A DNA stretch of 46,761 bases from an uncultured Armatimonadota bacterium (GTDB lineage: Bacteria > Armatimonadota > Armatimonadia > Armatimonadales > Armatimonadaceae). A program made the position numbers and the translations under genes. Below, piece by piece: positions 8,115-16,619 of the stretch; position 1 is the first letter of the stretch, and each line of letters begins with the position of its first letter. The stretch lies in the NCBI GenBank assembly GCA_903910385.1, contig CAIVZM010000072.1, positions 1 through 46,761 of the forward strand, written 5' to 3'. The notes beneath the pieces are model-generated. The model saw only the letters and a program-made list of their open reading frames with translations. It was not told the origin of the DNA and made no database searches.

Positions 8115-9704
8115 GTGATTTTCCCCACTCTTTTCGATACCCCGGACGACGATGCAGAAGACGAATCAGAATCAATTTCACCGACCCAGGAACCCGACCA
8201 ACCGCCCATTTCGCCTGAGCGCTCGCCGGTAGCCCGGGATAGCGATCATTCTCGCATTACGCCGGATCGATCAGTTTCCGGATCGGCTGCCCCTTCACTT
8301 CCTCCTGTAGAACCGGAGGTGAACGAGGAGATATACGAGGACGAAAGTGAAGAATGGGACAAAGAATTTCCCGACAATACAGATCGTTTGGATGAGGCTC
8401 TGACGGTATCTTCCTCCGGAGTTGCTCCCTCGTCTTTGATCACAGGGACACCGTCGAGTAGCGTTCGCCTGATGCATTTCGCCGATGTCCACCTCGGTAT
8501 CGAGACCCATGGAAAACCGAATCCGGAGACCGGAATCAATTCTCGCGTTGAAGATTTTACAATTTCCCTGCATCAATCCATCGATGTCGCCCTGACCGAA
8601 GGCGTGGATATCGCTATTTTCGCCGGGGATGCCTATAAAGTCCGCGACCCTAACCAGACACATCAGCGGGCGTTTGCGGGCGGACTTCGGCGCTTGACCG
8701 AAGCGGGCGTCCCGGTCGTCATGCTGGTAGGCAACCACGATCTGCCTAACTCGCGTGGGCGCGCCCATGCGCTGGAGATATACGGACTACTGAGCGGAGC
8801 GGGCGTATTCATCCTGCAAGACCCTGATATTATCGTTGTTCCGACGCGGAAGGGAGAAGTTCTGGTAGCGGGAATGCCGTATTTGACTCGTTCTCGTGTC
8901 GCTGCGCATGAAGATACGCGTGGCAAATCGGTAGAGGAAGTAGCCGGACTTATCAGTGACCGCTATGCCGCCGATATCGCCCGATTGGCGGAACAGGTGA
9001 CGGCGTTTCCACAGCACATTGCTATTCTTACCGGTCACTTTACGGTGGCGAACGCTCGTGTAGGAATCCAAGGTGCGCTGATCGCTCCCGCTGAGCCTCA
9101 GGTTCCCGTGGAGGCGCTCGCCCTGCCCCGCTTTTCCTATGTAGCGATGGGTCATATCCACAAGTATCAGGACATGAATCGTGGGTTGCAACCGCCGGTA
9201 GTGTACGCAGGTTCGATCGACCGAGTAGATTTCGGCGAAAAGGATGAGACCAAAGGCTTCGTCATCGCTGATCTTGCCTACGGACAGCCCACGATGTTCC
9301 GGCATATTACACTGGAGACACGGCCCTTTGTCGATATCAGCATCGATGTTGGCGATTCCGCTGACCCCACGGGCGATATTCTGCAAGCGATCCATAAACG
9401 CCGTATCGCCGGGGCGATTGTCCGTTTGACTTACCGGGCGTCCCCGGAGCGTTTCGCTCTTGTTCGTGTGGACGAAATAAAAAATGCGCTGGATGTCGCG
9501 CAGTCATTCCGCATTCACCGTGAGATTCCCCCAGCGGAAGCGTCCCCGATATCTCAGGAGTTTGCTCAGGCGTTAACACCAGAAAAGGCGCTTGCGCTTT
9601 ATCTGGAACATGAAACCCGCCTGACATCGCGTAAAGCGGAATTTCTGGCGGCGGCAGCCCCGCTCTTTGAAATTCTCGCGCATGAAGAAGCGGCGTTGGC
9701 GTGA
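8115..9704 (+). CDS. sbcD: SbcD nuclease subunit (Mre11 homologue) with acidic N-terminal extension
   Basis: The Mn-dependent nuclease subunit of the SbcCD complex, which trims hairpins and protein-blocked DNA ends. The calcineurin-like phosphoesterase motifs are in order: FADVHLG (D124), FAGDAY, GNHD (206-209), LTGHF and AMGHIHKYQ. The C-terminal capping/SbcC-binding region follows to residue 529. SbcD is usually about 380-410 residues. Here residues 1-118 are an extra, Pro/Ser/Glu/Asp-rich, presumably disordered tail with a run of acidic residues around 69-84. The GTG start at 8115 fits the -10 box, but an internal start nearer residue 118 cannot be excluded. sbcC follows 52 nt downstream. 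Confidence 0.92.
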   Translation: MIFPTLFDTPDDDAEDESESISPTQEPDQPPISPERSPVARDSDHSRITPDRSVSGSAAPSLPPVEPEVNEEIYEDESEEWDKEFPDNTDRLDEALTVSSSGVAPSSLITGTPSSSVRLMHFADVHLGIETHGKPNPETGINSRVEDFTISLHQSIDVALTEGVDIAIFAGDAYKVRDPNQTHQRAFAGGLRRLTEAGVPVVMLVGNHDLPNSRGRAHALEIYGLLSGAGVFILQDPDIIVVPTRKGEVLVAGMPYLTRSRVAAHEDTRGKSVEEVAGLISDRYAADIARLAEQVTAFPQHIAILTGHFTVANARVGIQGALIAPAEPQVPVEALALPRFSYVAMGHIHKYQDMNRGLQPPVVYAGSIDRVDFGEKDETKGFVIADLAYGQPTMFRHITLETRPFVDISIDVGDSADPTGDILQAIHKRRIAGAIVRLTYRASPERFALVRVDEIKNALDVAQSFRIHREIPPAEASPISQEFAQALTPEKALALYLEHETRLTSRKAEFLAAAAPLFEILAHEEAALA

Positions 9705-9756
9705 ATAATTCCGGACGAAACTCTATTTTCAGGACTAATTTTGAGGAGAGCGCAGA

Positions 9757-12315
9757 GTGATTCCCGTTCGTTTGCAGTTACAGAATTTTCTCAGTTATGG
9801 CGAGCGCGTGCCACCGCTGGATTTTACCGGGTTACGGCTCGCTGTCCTATCCGGAGATAACGGCAATGGTAAAACGGCGTTGCTGGATGCGATTACCTGG
9901 TCACTCTTCGGCAAAACGCGGGCATCTCTGGAGTATAATATCATCCGGCTAGGGGCGTCTGAGGCGCAGGTGATTTTCGATTTTATGGTGGACGGCATCT
10001 CGTATCGCGTCCATCGTCAGCGAGGTCGTCGGAACGGAGCGATGTGGGAATTCCAGATGCGCCTGTCCGACGGAACGTTCCAATCCCTGACCGGCGCGAA
10101 CGCACGGGAGACGCAGACAAAGATCGAAAGCGTTCTTCGGATGAACTATCAGACTTTCCTGACGACAGGCTATCTGGCGCAGGGAAAAGCGGATGAGTTC
10201 GCCCGTTCTACCGCCGCAGACCGTAAAAAAGCCCTTGCCGATATTCTGGATCTTTCCCGATATGAACGTCTCGAAGCCCTTGCAAAAGAGCGTCAAAAGG
10301 AAGCCGACGCTCGTGAAATCGACGCAGAACGAGAAATCCGTCAGATCGACGCCACTCTGGAGCGGGAAGATGAGTGGAAAACGAGGCGAGAGCAGGCGGA
10401 GGAAAAACGGAACGAATTTCTGACGCTTATCGAGTCGAAACGTCTCGAATACGAGCGTGTGTATGCGCTGGCGGAGAGCCAGGAGCGCGTTCGTGAGAGT
10501 GTCGAGACCACGCAGGCACGGATTCAGGAAGTGATGTCGGAAAATCGGGAAGCGATGCGACAGCGCGAGGAGATTCTTGAAAGGATTCGGCGCGCCGAAA
10601 CGATAACGGCGCGGCGGGATATCATTGAGGACGCCTATAACCGCTTTCATTCCCTCGGCGAACAGTTGAAACCGCTTCGCCGTCAGTATGAGGAAGCGTT
10701 AGAGTTACAGCGAAACGCCAGCGATCTGGAACGAATTATTTCCGCTGCTCGCGATACTATCGACCGGGAACGCTATCGGCTCTCTTGTCTGGTGGAGCAA
10801 TACGATAAAGAGGCGGAAGATATCGGGCAATTCGAAGCGGAGCAGGAAAAGCTGGAAGCGCAAATATCGGAATACGGCGATCTCGCCGCCCGCCAGAAGG
10901 AAAGCGAAAATCAGCTCGCCACCGCACAGGAAGCGATGAGTTCCTTACGCGAACAGTATGCCGCCCGCAAAAATCAGCAGGAAGCGCTGGGCAAGCGACG
11001 GGATGCCCTGCTAAATTCCGCATCAGCGGTCTGTGATTATTGCGGGCAACCGCTATCTCCCAGCAAGCGAGAAATCGCCATACAGGAGACCGAGGCGGAA
11101 ATTCAGGAGCTGACTTCTCAGGCGGATTCCCTGCGCCGACAGGCGACCCGAGCGAAAGAGGAGCAAAATCGCCGGGAACAGGAGTTGCGAACCCTGCATG
11201 AGGAGATGCGCTACGTCAGTTCGCTGATGACGCAGATGCGACAGGCGGAGCAGAATCGCTTCCGCTTGCTGGAACGCGCCCGTGAATTGCCCGGACTCCA
11301 GAAAAAGTGGCGCGAACTGGAACGCCGGATCGCGGAGAAAGACTACGCGCCTACCGAAACCGAGAAACTATTACGTGTCTCCCAGAAACTGGAGAAATCC
11401 GAGCGGGTGCAACAACAAATCCAGAGCATTCAGCGAGAAATTGACCGGTTTCAGGATGCAGACCGCGAAAAAATGGCGCTTGAGCAGGCTGATGAGATTC
11501 TCAAGATAGAACCTTCGCGTCTGGAAGAGTTGAACGGCGCGATCACACGCCGGGAAACAGGCATCGAAAAGGCTCGACTACAGGTCGCCAGAAATCTGGA
11601 AATCATCGCCCGTTTGCCAGAACTCCTTCAGCAACGCGACGAGCTTGCCATCGGCATTCGCACCGCAGACGCCGACAGGGCGACTCTGGAACGAGAAATC
11701 GGGCAGTGCGATTCCCAGCTCGCGTATTGCGCCAAACAGCGTGAGGAACGCATCAAGCGCCTGGCGGAGAGGCAGGAGTCCGTTCTGGAAAAAGAGCGGT
11801 ACCGCGAGTTGGCTGCCGCCTTTGGCAAAAACGGCGTTCAGAAACTGATTATCAGCAACGCACTCCCGGAAATTCAGAACGAAGCCAATAAGCTTCTGGG
11901 TCGCATGAGCGCCGGAGGCATGATGGTCGAACTGAAATTACAACGGGAAGCGAAGACCAAGAACGCCAATCCGATAGAGACCCTCGACATTCTGATTTCC
12001 GATGAAATGGGCGCCCGCCCGTATGAGATGTTCAGTGGCGGGGAAGCGTTCCGCATCAATCTCGCCCTGCGAGTAGCGCTTTCCCGTATGCTGGCGCATC
12101 GCGCCGGGGCGCCGTTACAGACCCTGATCCTCGATGAAGGATTCGGCACTCAGGACCCCCGGGGTAGAGAAGCGATTTCCGACTCACTGACAGCGATCGC
12201 CGATGATTTCGCCCTTGTCCTTGTGATAACCCATGTCGAAGAACTCAAGGATGCCTTCCCTACCCGTATAGAAGTGACGAAGAACGCGGAAGGCTCCAGG
12301 TTCTTCGTCGTTTAG
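9757..12315 (+). CDS. sbcC: SbcC ATPase subunit (Rad50 homologue)
   Basis: The SMC-like ATPase partner of SbcD. The Walker A motif GDNGNGKT is at 33-40. Two long heptad coiled-coil arms (about 170-415 and 440-690) flank the zinc hook Cys-Asp-Tyr-Cys at 426-429. The ABC signature FSGGEAFRINLALR is near 759 and Walker B LILDEGFGTQD contains Asp793. At 852 residues it is shorter than E. coli SbcC (about 1050) but normal for many phyla. GTG 9757 is preceded by GGAGAG at a good distance. It is cotranscribed with sbcD. The gene converges on the nucleoside hydrolase, leaving about 51 nt between the stops. Confidence 0.95.
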   Translation: MIPVRLQLQNFLSYGERVPPLDFTGLRLAVLSGDNGNGKTALLDAITWSLFGKTRASLEYNIIRLGASEAQVIFDFMVDGISYRVHRQRGRRNGAMWEFQMRLSDGTFQSLTGANARETQTKIESVLRMNYQTFLTTGYLAQGKADEFARSTAADRKKALADILDLSRYERLEALAKERQKEADAREIDAEREIRQIDATLEREDEWKTRREQAEEKRNEFLTLIESKRLEYERVYALAESQERVRESVETTQARIQEVMSENREAMRQREEILERIRRAETITARRDIIEDAYNRFHSLGEQLKPLRRQYEEALELQRNASDLERIISAARDTIDRERYRLSCLVEQYDKEAEDIGQFEAEQEKLEAQISEYGDLAARQKESENQLATAQEAMSSLREQYAARKNQQEALGKRRDALLNSASAVCDYCGQPLSPSKREIAIQETEAEIQELTSQADSLRRQATRAKEEQNRREQELRTLHEEMRYVSSLMTQMRQAEQNRFRLLERARELPGLQKKWRELERRIAEKDYAPTETEKLLRVSQKLEKSERVQQQIQSIQREIDRFQDADREKMALEQADEILKIEPSRLEELNGAITRRETGIEKARLQVARNLEIIARLPELLQQRDELAIGIRTADADRATLEREIGQCDSQLAYCAKQREERIKRLAERQESVLEKERYRELAAAFGKNGVQKLIISNALPEIQNEANKLLGRMSAGGMMVELKLQREAKTKNANPIETLDILISDEMGARPYEMFSGGEAFRINLALRVALSRMLAHRAGAPLQTLILDEGFGTQDPRGREAISDSLTAIADDFALVLVITHVEELKDAFPTRIEVTKNAEGSRFFVV

Positions 12316-12316
12316 C

Positions 12317-12346
12317 GTCAACGTCCGAATATGGTCAACGTCCGAA
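12317..12346. repeat. Short direct repeat between convergent genes
   Basis: GTCAACGTCCGAA occurs twice, 17 nt apart (12317-12329 and 12334-12346), immediately after the sbcC stop and before the convergent nucleoside-hydrolase stop. There is no hairpin or T tract. Function unknown; it could be a replication-slippage duplication. Confidence 0.5.
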
Positions 12347-12366
12347 GATTGCGTCTCGATAAATCC

Positions 12367-13254
12367 CTATCCACCACATATCTCGAAGTAATGCGAAAGG
12401 AACCGGGGCGCGTCTACCTTCACGGCGATTGTGTGCGCGCCGGACTCATCCGCTTGCCATTCCGTCTTTCCGGCGGAAGGCGTATTGTCCGTATGAATGT
12501 GCGCCGCTCCCTGCGCGTAATGGCATAAATCGGGTTCAAAGATCAGTGTGGCGGCAAGCGGATCATGGAAAGTGATTCGGTCGGAGTGTTTGAACCAGAC
12601 CTCCGCCGCATCGCCGACTACACCCAGAGCGCCCCCGGCAGCGGTAAACCGCTGACGGCATTCCTCGGCAGGCAAAGTAACCTGTAAAGTGACATCCAGA
12701 CCGACACCAAGCAACTTTTCCTTGTAGACGATACCAGTCGCAATCGGATCGACCAGAGCGTTCCACTCCCGTTCCACGCTGTCCGATTGCTGACCGTGTC
12801 GGTAGACGCCGCACATCAGGACAATGCGCTTCAACAGGGACGGAATCTCGGGATCAGACACAAACAAAGCGGCGATATTGGTCATCGGACCGACTGCCAG
12901 AAGCGTGATCTCACCGGGACGTGAGCGAATGGTCTCCCGAAGATAATCAACCGCATCAATAGCGTAATCCGTCCGATGTGGCAAATGCTTTATGGCATCG
13001 AACTGAGGAACGGCAGGTTGCCCCGGCCCATGCAAAAAGGGCTCGGTCAGTCCTGCATGAATCGGGATATCTTCCCGTCCTCCTGCACGACAGACAATTT
13101 CCGCCATCGCTGCACGTTGCACGGTATCCCCGGTGACGGTGGTAATGCCCACGAGTTCGCATCTCTCTTGCTTCAGTAGATACGCCAGCGCAACAGCATC
13201 ATCGATATCAGACCCAATATCGGTATCAAAAAGAACCGGGATAGTTTCGCTCAT
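12367..13254 (-). CDS. Inosine/uridine-preferring nucleoside hydrolase
   Basis: Hydrolyses the N-glycosidic bond of (deoxy)ribonucleosides to base and ribose for salvage. The calcium-binding signature DTDIGSDIDDA is at residues 9-19, near the N-terminus as in the family. TGDTVQRA and a LLAVGPMTNIA segment follow, with HDPLAA near 225 as the late active-site histidine region. It has 295 residues, slightly shorter than the usual 310-330, and no signal peptide. ATG 13254 is the first in-frame start next to conserved sequence and has no clear ribosome site. The gene stands alone. Specificity (purine, pyrimidine or mixed) cannot be read from the sequence. Confidence 0.9.
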   Translation of the reverse strand: MSETIPVLFDTDIGSDIDDAVALAYLLKQERCELVGITTVTGDTVQRAAMAEIVCRAGGREDIPIHAGLTEPFLHGPGQPAVPQFDAIKHLPHRTDYAIDAVDYLRETIRSRPGEITLLAVGPMTNIAALFVSDPEIPSLLKRIVLMCGVYRHGQQSDSVEREWNALVDPIATGIVYKEKLLGVGLDVTLQVTLPAEECRQRFTAAGGALGVVGDAAEVWFKHSDRITFHDPLAATLIFEPDLCHYAQGAAHIHTDNTPSAGKTEWQADESGAHTIAVKVDAPRFLSHYFEICGG

Positions 13255-13357
13255 AAAGAGCGGTTCGCGTTAGACGCCTGAATTTCCTTCCCTGCTCGTG
13301 CGTTATCTCCGGTCATATCCTCTGGCTAACAATACACATAAATTGAGGACACAAAAT

Positions 13358-13377
13358 ATGAGAGCAAAAGCTCTCAT
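13358..13377. terminator. Small hairpin upstream of nucleoside hydrolase
   Basis: ATGAGAGC-AAAA-GCTCTCAT, an 8-bp perfect stem with a 4-nt loop. On the minus strand it is followed by ATTTTGTG, so it may terminate the rho/DUF151 transcript. The rest of 13255-13414 shows no gene or other motif. Confidence 0.4.
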
Positions 13378-13414
13378 CTATCAATACTCTGCACGATTAT
13401 TTTTTTCCGGGAAT

Positions 13415-13720
13415 TCAAGTAGGATTCAACGGAAACGAATAGAGCCCGCCTTCCACGAAATAAAGCGAGAGGCACGAAGACTTCGATAGCATCTCCTGCG
13501 TGATTCCCGCTTTTGTCAGTGAGCGATGCATCGCGCAACACGGAGAAACTCTCCGGGGTGCGCTCGACACTAACATAACCGCGCCCGAAAGACGACAGAC
13601 CAGACGGGAAGGAGTCGGGGTTACCAGAGCGGACGCCAGAATGACAAATGCCGTCAGCAAAGAAGCAAGACGAATAGGTATCGTCTTGCTGTTTATCACG
13701 GATGCTTTGCTGGCGAACAT
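13415..13720 (-). CDS. Doubtful small membrane protein
   Basis: An ATG four bases after the DUF151 stop opens a 101-codon frame. It has one hydrophobic stretch (about residues 17-35, LASLLTAFVILASALV) followed by a Ser/Arg/Cys-rich tail with no family likeness. The ribosome site is weak (AAGAG, too close). Its support is only its position behind DUF151 and a plausible signal or TM segment. An overlapping plus-strand frame (13500-13772) is no better. Treat as hypothetical or non-coding. Confidence 0.25.
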   Translation of the reverse strand: MFASKASVINSKTIPIRLASLLTAFVILASALVTPTPSRLVCRLSGAVMLVSSAPRRVSPCCAMHRSLTKAGITQEMLSKSSCLSLYFVEGGLYSFPLNPT

Positions 13721-13723
13721 CTC

Positions 13724-14305
13724 TTATTCATCTTCTTTGGCTGCCGCTTCGATGACATCTTCCGCCATATAGATAGGGGCTCGGGTACGAATTGCGATTG
13801 CAATGGCGTCCGAAGGACGACAGTCCAGGTCTATCGATGTGTTATCTTTATAGTTGACCGTGATCTTTGCGTAAAAAGTACCCTGCCATAAATCATCAAT
13901 CGTGATTCGTTCGACTTTTCCGCCCATTCGCTCAATGGTTATTTTGAGCAAGTCATGCGTCAAAGGCCGCTCCGGGGTGACATTTTCCAGAGCCATCTGA
14001 ATTGCCATGGTTTCGAAGGCGCCGATAAAAATCGGAGCTTTGCGTCCCTGGTTATCCTGCAAAAGAACGAAAGTCTGTTTCGGCGGCGCATCCGGGCGAT
14101 TGGGGTCTTGCGATCCCCAGATACCGCGTACCTTCACTTCCTTTTCATTGAGGGAGCGCGGCATACGATTTTCGCGCTCGGATGTATCTTCGTAAGGGTT
14201 GGCGTCGGGATTGGCTTTACGTTCCTGAATCTCGTCGCGTTCATCACCCGGTGAGTCGCCTTCCGGCTTCCAGTATTTGAAAAGATCGCGCAAATCGTCC
14301 GCCAT
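13724..14305 (-). CDS. DUF151 bifunctional nuclease-domain protein
   Basis: A member of the BFN/DUF151 family (PF02577). The domain covers about residues 56-185: EVKVRGIWGSQ, FVLLQDNQGRKAPIFIGAFETMAI and LDCRPSDAIAIAIRTRAPIYM are its hallmark strands. In plants and Thermotoga such proteins have been linked to DNase/RNase activity or stress roles; the bacterial function is not settled. Residues 1-55 are a charged extension (DERDEIQERKANPD) absent from minimal members. ATG 14305 has an AAGGA site 7 nt upstream. It lies 78 nt downstream of rho on the same strand, so it is likely cotranscribed. No signal peptide. Confidence 0.88.
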   Translation of the reverse strand: MADDLRDLFKYWKPEGDSPGDERDEIQERKANPDANPYEDTSERENRMPRSLNEKEVKVRGIWGSQDPNRPDAPPKQTFVLLQDNQGRKAPIFIGAFETMAIQMALENVTPERPLTHDLLKITIERMGGKVERITIDDLWQGTFYAKITVNYKDNTSIDLDCRPSDAIAIAIRTRAPIYMAEDVIEAAAKEDE

Positions 14306-14383
14306 CGTTTTTCCTTCAGGCGAGCATGGGGACGCAGGACATCGATCCTTTACGCTATACGCCCTGCGCCCCTGCGCTACGCC

Positions 14384-16024
14384 CTAATCATTATCCTTCG
14401 CTCCGGTCGAGCGGTTTATCATTGTCAAGAAGTCTTTATTTGATTTGGTAGCTTCAAGACGGTTGATGAGTAATTCCGTCGCTTCTTTAGTGCCGAGACC
14501 CGCCAGGACACGATGGAGTTGCCAGATTTTCTTCAATTCCTCATCCGGGTACAGCAATTCATCATGCCGTGTACCGGATGCCTTGATATCGATAGCGGGA
14601 TAGATACGCTGTTCTGCAACGGATCGGTCAAGTTTGAGTTCCATGTTACTGGTTCCCTTGAACTCTTCGAAGATAATGTCGTCCATCCTCGAACCCGTCT
14701 CTACCAACGCCGTCGCCACAATCGTCAACGAACCGCCCTGTTCAATATTACGGGCGGCGCCCAGGAAACGTTTCGGGCGATAAATCGCCGCCGGGTCCAG
14801 ACCACCCTGCAACGTGCGACCGGACGGGTTCACCGTCAGGTTGGATGCACGGGTCAGACGCGTGATGGAATCCAGAAGCACCAGCACGTCACGTCCCATT
14901 TCGACCAGACGCTTCGCTTTTTCCAGCACCATATCCGCAACACGCATATGGTTTTCTGGCATCTCATCGAACGTCGATGCCACCACTTCGCCCTGCACCG
15001 AGCGCTTGATATCGGTGACTTCTTCCGGACGTTCGTCGATCAGCAAGACCATCAGGTAGATTTCCGGGTGGTTAGTCGTTATCGAGTTCGCAATCGTTTT
15101 CAGGATCGTGGTCTTACCTGCCTTGGGAGGCGCGACGATCAGACCACGTTGTCCCTTACCGATAGGCGCTATCAGGTCGATAAATCGCGCTGCCAGATTT
15201 TTCGGTTCGGTCTCCAGATTCAGGCGTTCATTGGGATAAAGGGGGGTCAGTTCATCGAACTGCGGTCGGTTCCGCGCCGTCTCCGGGTCAACCCCATTGA
15301 CCTGCTCAACACGCAACAGGCCATAATACTTTTCCTGATCCTTCGGCGGTCGGATTTGACCGACGACCGAATCGCCCGTTTTTAATCCGAATCGCTTGAT
15401 CTGGGTCTGGGAGACATAGATATCTTCGCCATTGGCGGCAAAGTTGTTATGGCGCAGGAAGCCAAAACCTTCCGAAGTGATTTCCAGTACGCCTTGCCCG
15501 GTCAGAGCGTCTTCCAGGCTATCGGCTTCCATCTGTTGCTGGAAACGCTCCTGGCGATCACGGTCTCGTCGATCACGGGGCAGATACGGATTCTGACCAC
15601 GTGCGGGGCGCATTTCGTATCCGGGTCGGTCGCTCCTCTCGCCACGTTCGAGCCGTTCGCCCCTCTCCGGTCTTTCCGGGCGTTCCTGACGCTCGGGGCG
15701 TTCTGGGCGTTCCTGACGCGGGGCGACCGTTTCGACGCGCTCAACGCGGTCGATACGCTCCGGCAAATCGGGCAATGCTGCAGGGTCAATTGTCGGGGCA
15801 AGCGCAATGATCGGCGGCAATAAAGTTTCATCCGGCACAGTCGCCCTTGCGCGTGATGTACGACCAGTCGTCGTTCGCTCCTGTCGAGCGGCAGTTCGAG
15901 CGACCGCACGACGGCGTACAGCGGAGCGCCCCGCCGCATCGTTATCGCCGTTCAGATCGCCCAATGGGTCGGTATTAGTCGTAGTTGGAGGAAGTTCGAA
16001 GTTCTCGTTATCAGGAGATTCCAT
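14384..16024 (-). CDS. rho: Transcription termination factor Rho with long disordered N-terminus
   Basis: Hexameric RNA helicase that ends transcription. The cold-shock-like RNA-binding domain (about 175-260) carries GFGFLR (186-191). The ATPase domain has Walker [10 protein letters not shown] (298-306), DERPEEVTD (330-338), the Q-loop region [10 protein letters not shown] (386-395) and the R-loop FKGTSNMEL (455-463). Residues 1-165 are an insertion relative to the 420-residue E. coli protein. It is acidic and Ser/Thr-rich at first, then Pro-Glu-Arg repeats ([19 protein letters not shown], about 106-124). Such charged Rho extensions occur in several phyla and have been tied to RNA binding or condensation. 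ATG 16024 lacks a ribosome site but has TAGGAT 11 nt upstream. DUF151 follows. Confidence 0.96.
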   Translation of the reverse strand: MESPDNENFELPPTTTNTDPLGDLNGDNDAAGRSAVRRRAVARTAARQERTTTGRTSRARATVPDETLLPPIIALAPTIDPAALPDLPERIDRVERVETVAPRQERPERPERQERPERPERGERLERGERSDRPGYEMRPARGQNPYLPRDRRDRDRQERFQQQMEADSLEDALTGQGVLEITSEGFGFLRHNNFAANGEDIYVSQTQIKRFGLKTGDSVVGQIRPPKDQEKYYGLLRVEQVNGVDPETARNRPQFDELTPLYPNERLNLETEPKNLAARFIDLIAPIGKGQRGLIVAPPKAGKTTILKTIANSITTNHPEIYLMVLLIDERPEEVTDIKRSVQGEVVASTFDEMPENHMRVADMVLEKAKRLVEMGRDVLVLLDSITRLTRASNLTVNPSGRTLQGGLDPAAIYRPKRFLGAARNIEQGGSLTIVATALVETGSRMDDIIFEEFKGTSNMELKLDRSVAEQRIYPAIDIKASGTRHDELLYPDEELKKIWQLHRVLAGLGTKEATELLINRLEATKSNKDFLTMINRSTGAKDND

Positions 16025-16035
16025 GAGATAGTTTA

Positions 16036-16041
16036 ATCCTA
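16036..16041 (-). promoter_or_regulatory. Possible -10 box close to rho start
   Basis: TAGGAT on the minus strand, 11 nt before the rho ATG. This fits the short-leader pattern of other genes here but is a weaker match. No -35 is recognised. Confidence 0.3.
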
Positions 16042-16472
16042 AAGCGTTGCCACCGCGTGCAGTGCGGATCAGAAGAGCTTAGTCCGCCGCTCTGTCACCG
16101 AAGGCAGGGGTTGAATGAAGGTTGTCAGTTGTATCAGGAGAGGCAGTCGCGTCGTTCTCAGTTAGTCATACAACGCTGAATCCGCTTCCGCTTCCAAAAT
16201 TTTTGCAATTGCCAGAAAAAATCGCCCTTACAGACGAAAATACCGGGTGAATAGCCCTCGCTACAGCGTTCGACGACCGTCTGCGGTCAGTAGAGACGAA
16301 AATCCGAGCGGAAACGAAACGCTACAAAGGCAGGAGAAGTCAGGGCCGTTTTCGGCCTGGTAAAGGTATCCCTCGTTTTGTGTACTCAGGAACAAAACCA
16401 GTATACCACACAAACGAACCAGCAGGCAAGAGACGCGACAAACAAGATGAATTCGTTCCATATCACGTCCGA
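16042..16472. other. Intergenic region between rho and the giant ATPase
   Basis: About 430 bp of the 595-bp divergent gap before the regulatory sites. I see no open frame with coding character, no tRNA arms and no strong terminator. Several short inverted repeats (for example ACCGTCTGCGGT near 16275) are too small to interpret. It may hold an extended rho leader, since many rho genes have long autoregulated leaders. Confidence 0.3.
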
Positions 16473-16490
16473 ATGTGATCGTGATCACAT
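16473..16490 (+). promoter_or_regulatory. CRP/FNR-type operator palindrome
   Basis: ATGTGATCGTGATCACAT is an 18-bp palindrome (8+2+8) matching the CRP consensus TGTGA-N6-TCACA exactly. Its centre lies about 43 bp before the start expected from the first downstream -10 box. That is close to the class II activator position (-41.5). No -35 hexamer is visible in the promoter, as expected for an activator-dependent promoter. Confidence 0.65.
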
Positions 16491-16503
16491 CTCTTTCTTC
16501 CTT

Positions 16504-16549
16504 TAAATGATGTATAATTAAGCGACTAAATGATGTATAATTAAGCGAC
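16504..16549 (+). repeat. Tandem 23-bp duplication carrying two -10 boxes
   Basis: A 23-bp unit (16504-16526) is repeated exactly at 16527-16549. Each copy contains TATAAT (16513-16518 and 16536-16541) preceded by ATG. The duplication gives two possible start points about 23 bp apart, roughly two helical turns, downstream of the CRP-like site. Confidence 0.85.
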
Positions 16550-16619
16550 TCGGTAAGTAGCGGAAATCACACAATAGTAGTCAAATGCGCCACCGATAGA
16601 CACATCAGGAAACTCGTTC

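Noticed and set aside
14513-15385. A 290-codon frame antisense to rho
   Set aside because: It lies wholly inside the rho coding region, has no ribosome site and reads as low-quality, Arg/Gln/Phe-rich sequence with no family likeness. Other long antisense frames (8787-9395, 9949-10650, 27300-28010) were rejected for the same reason.
15650-15720. Repetitive DNA in rho as a CRISPR or satellite
   Set aside because: The units are short, in frame and encode the Pro-Glu-Arg tract; there are no spacers.
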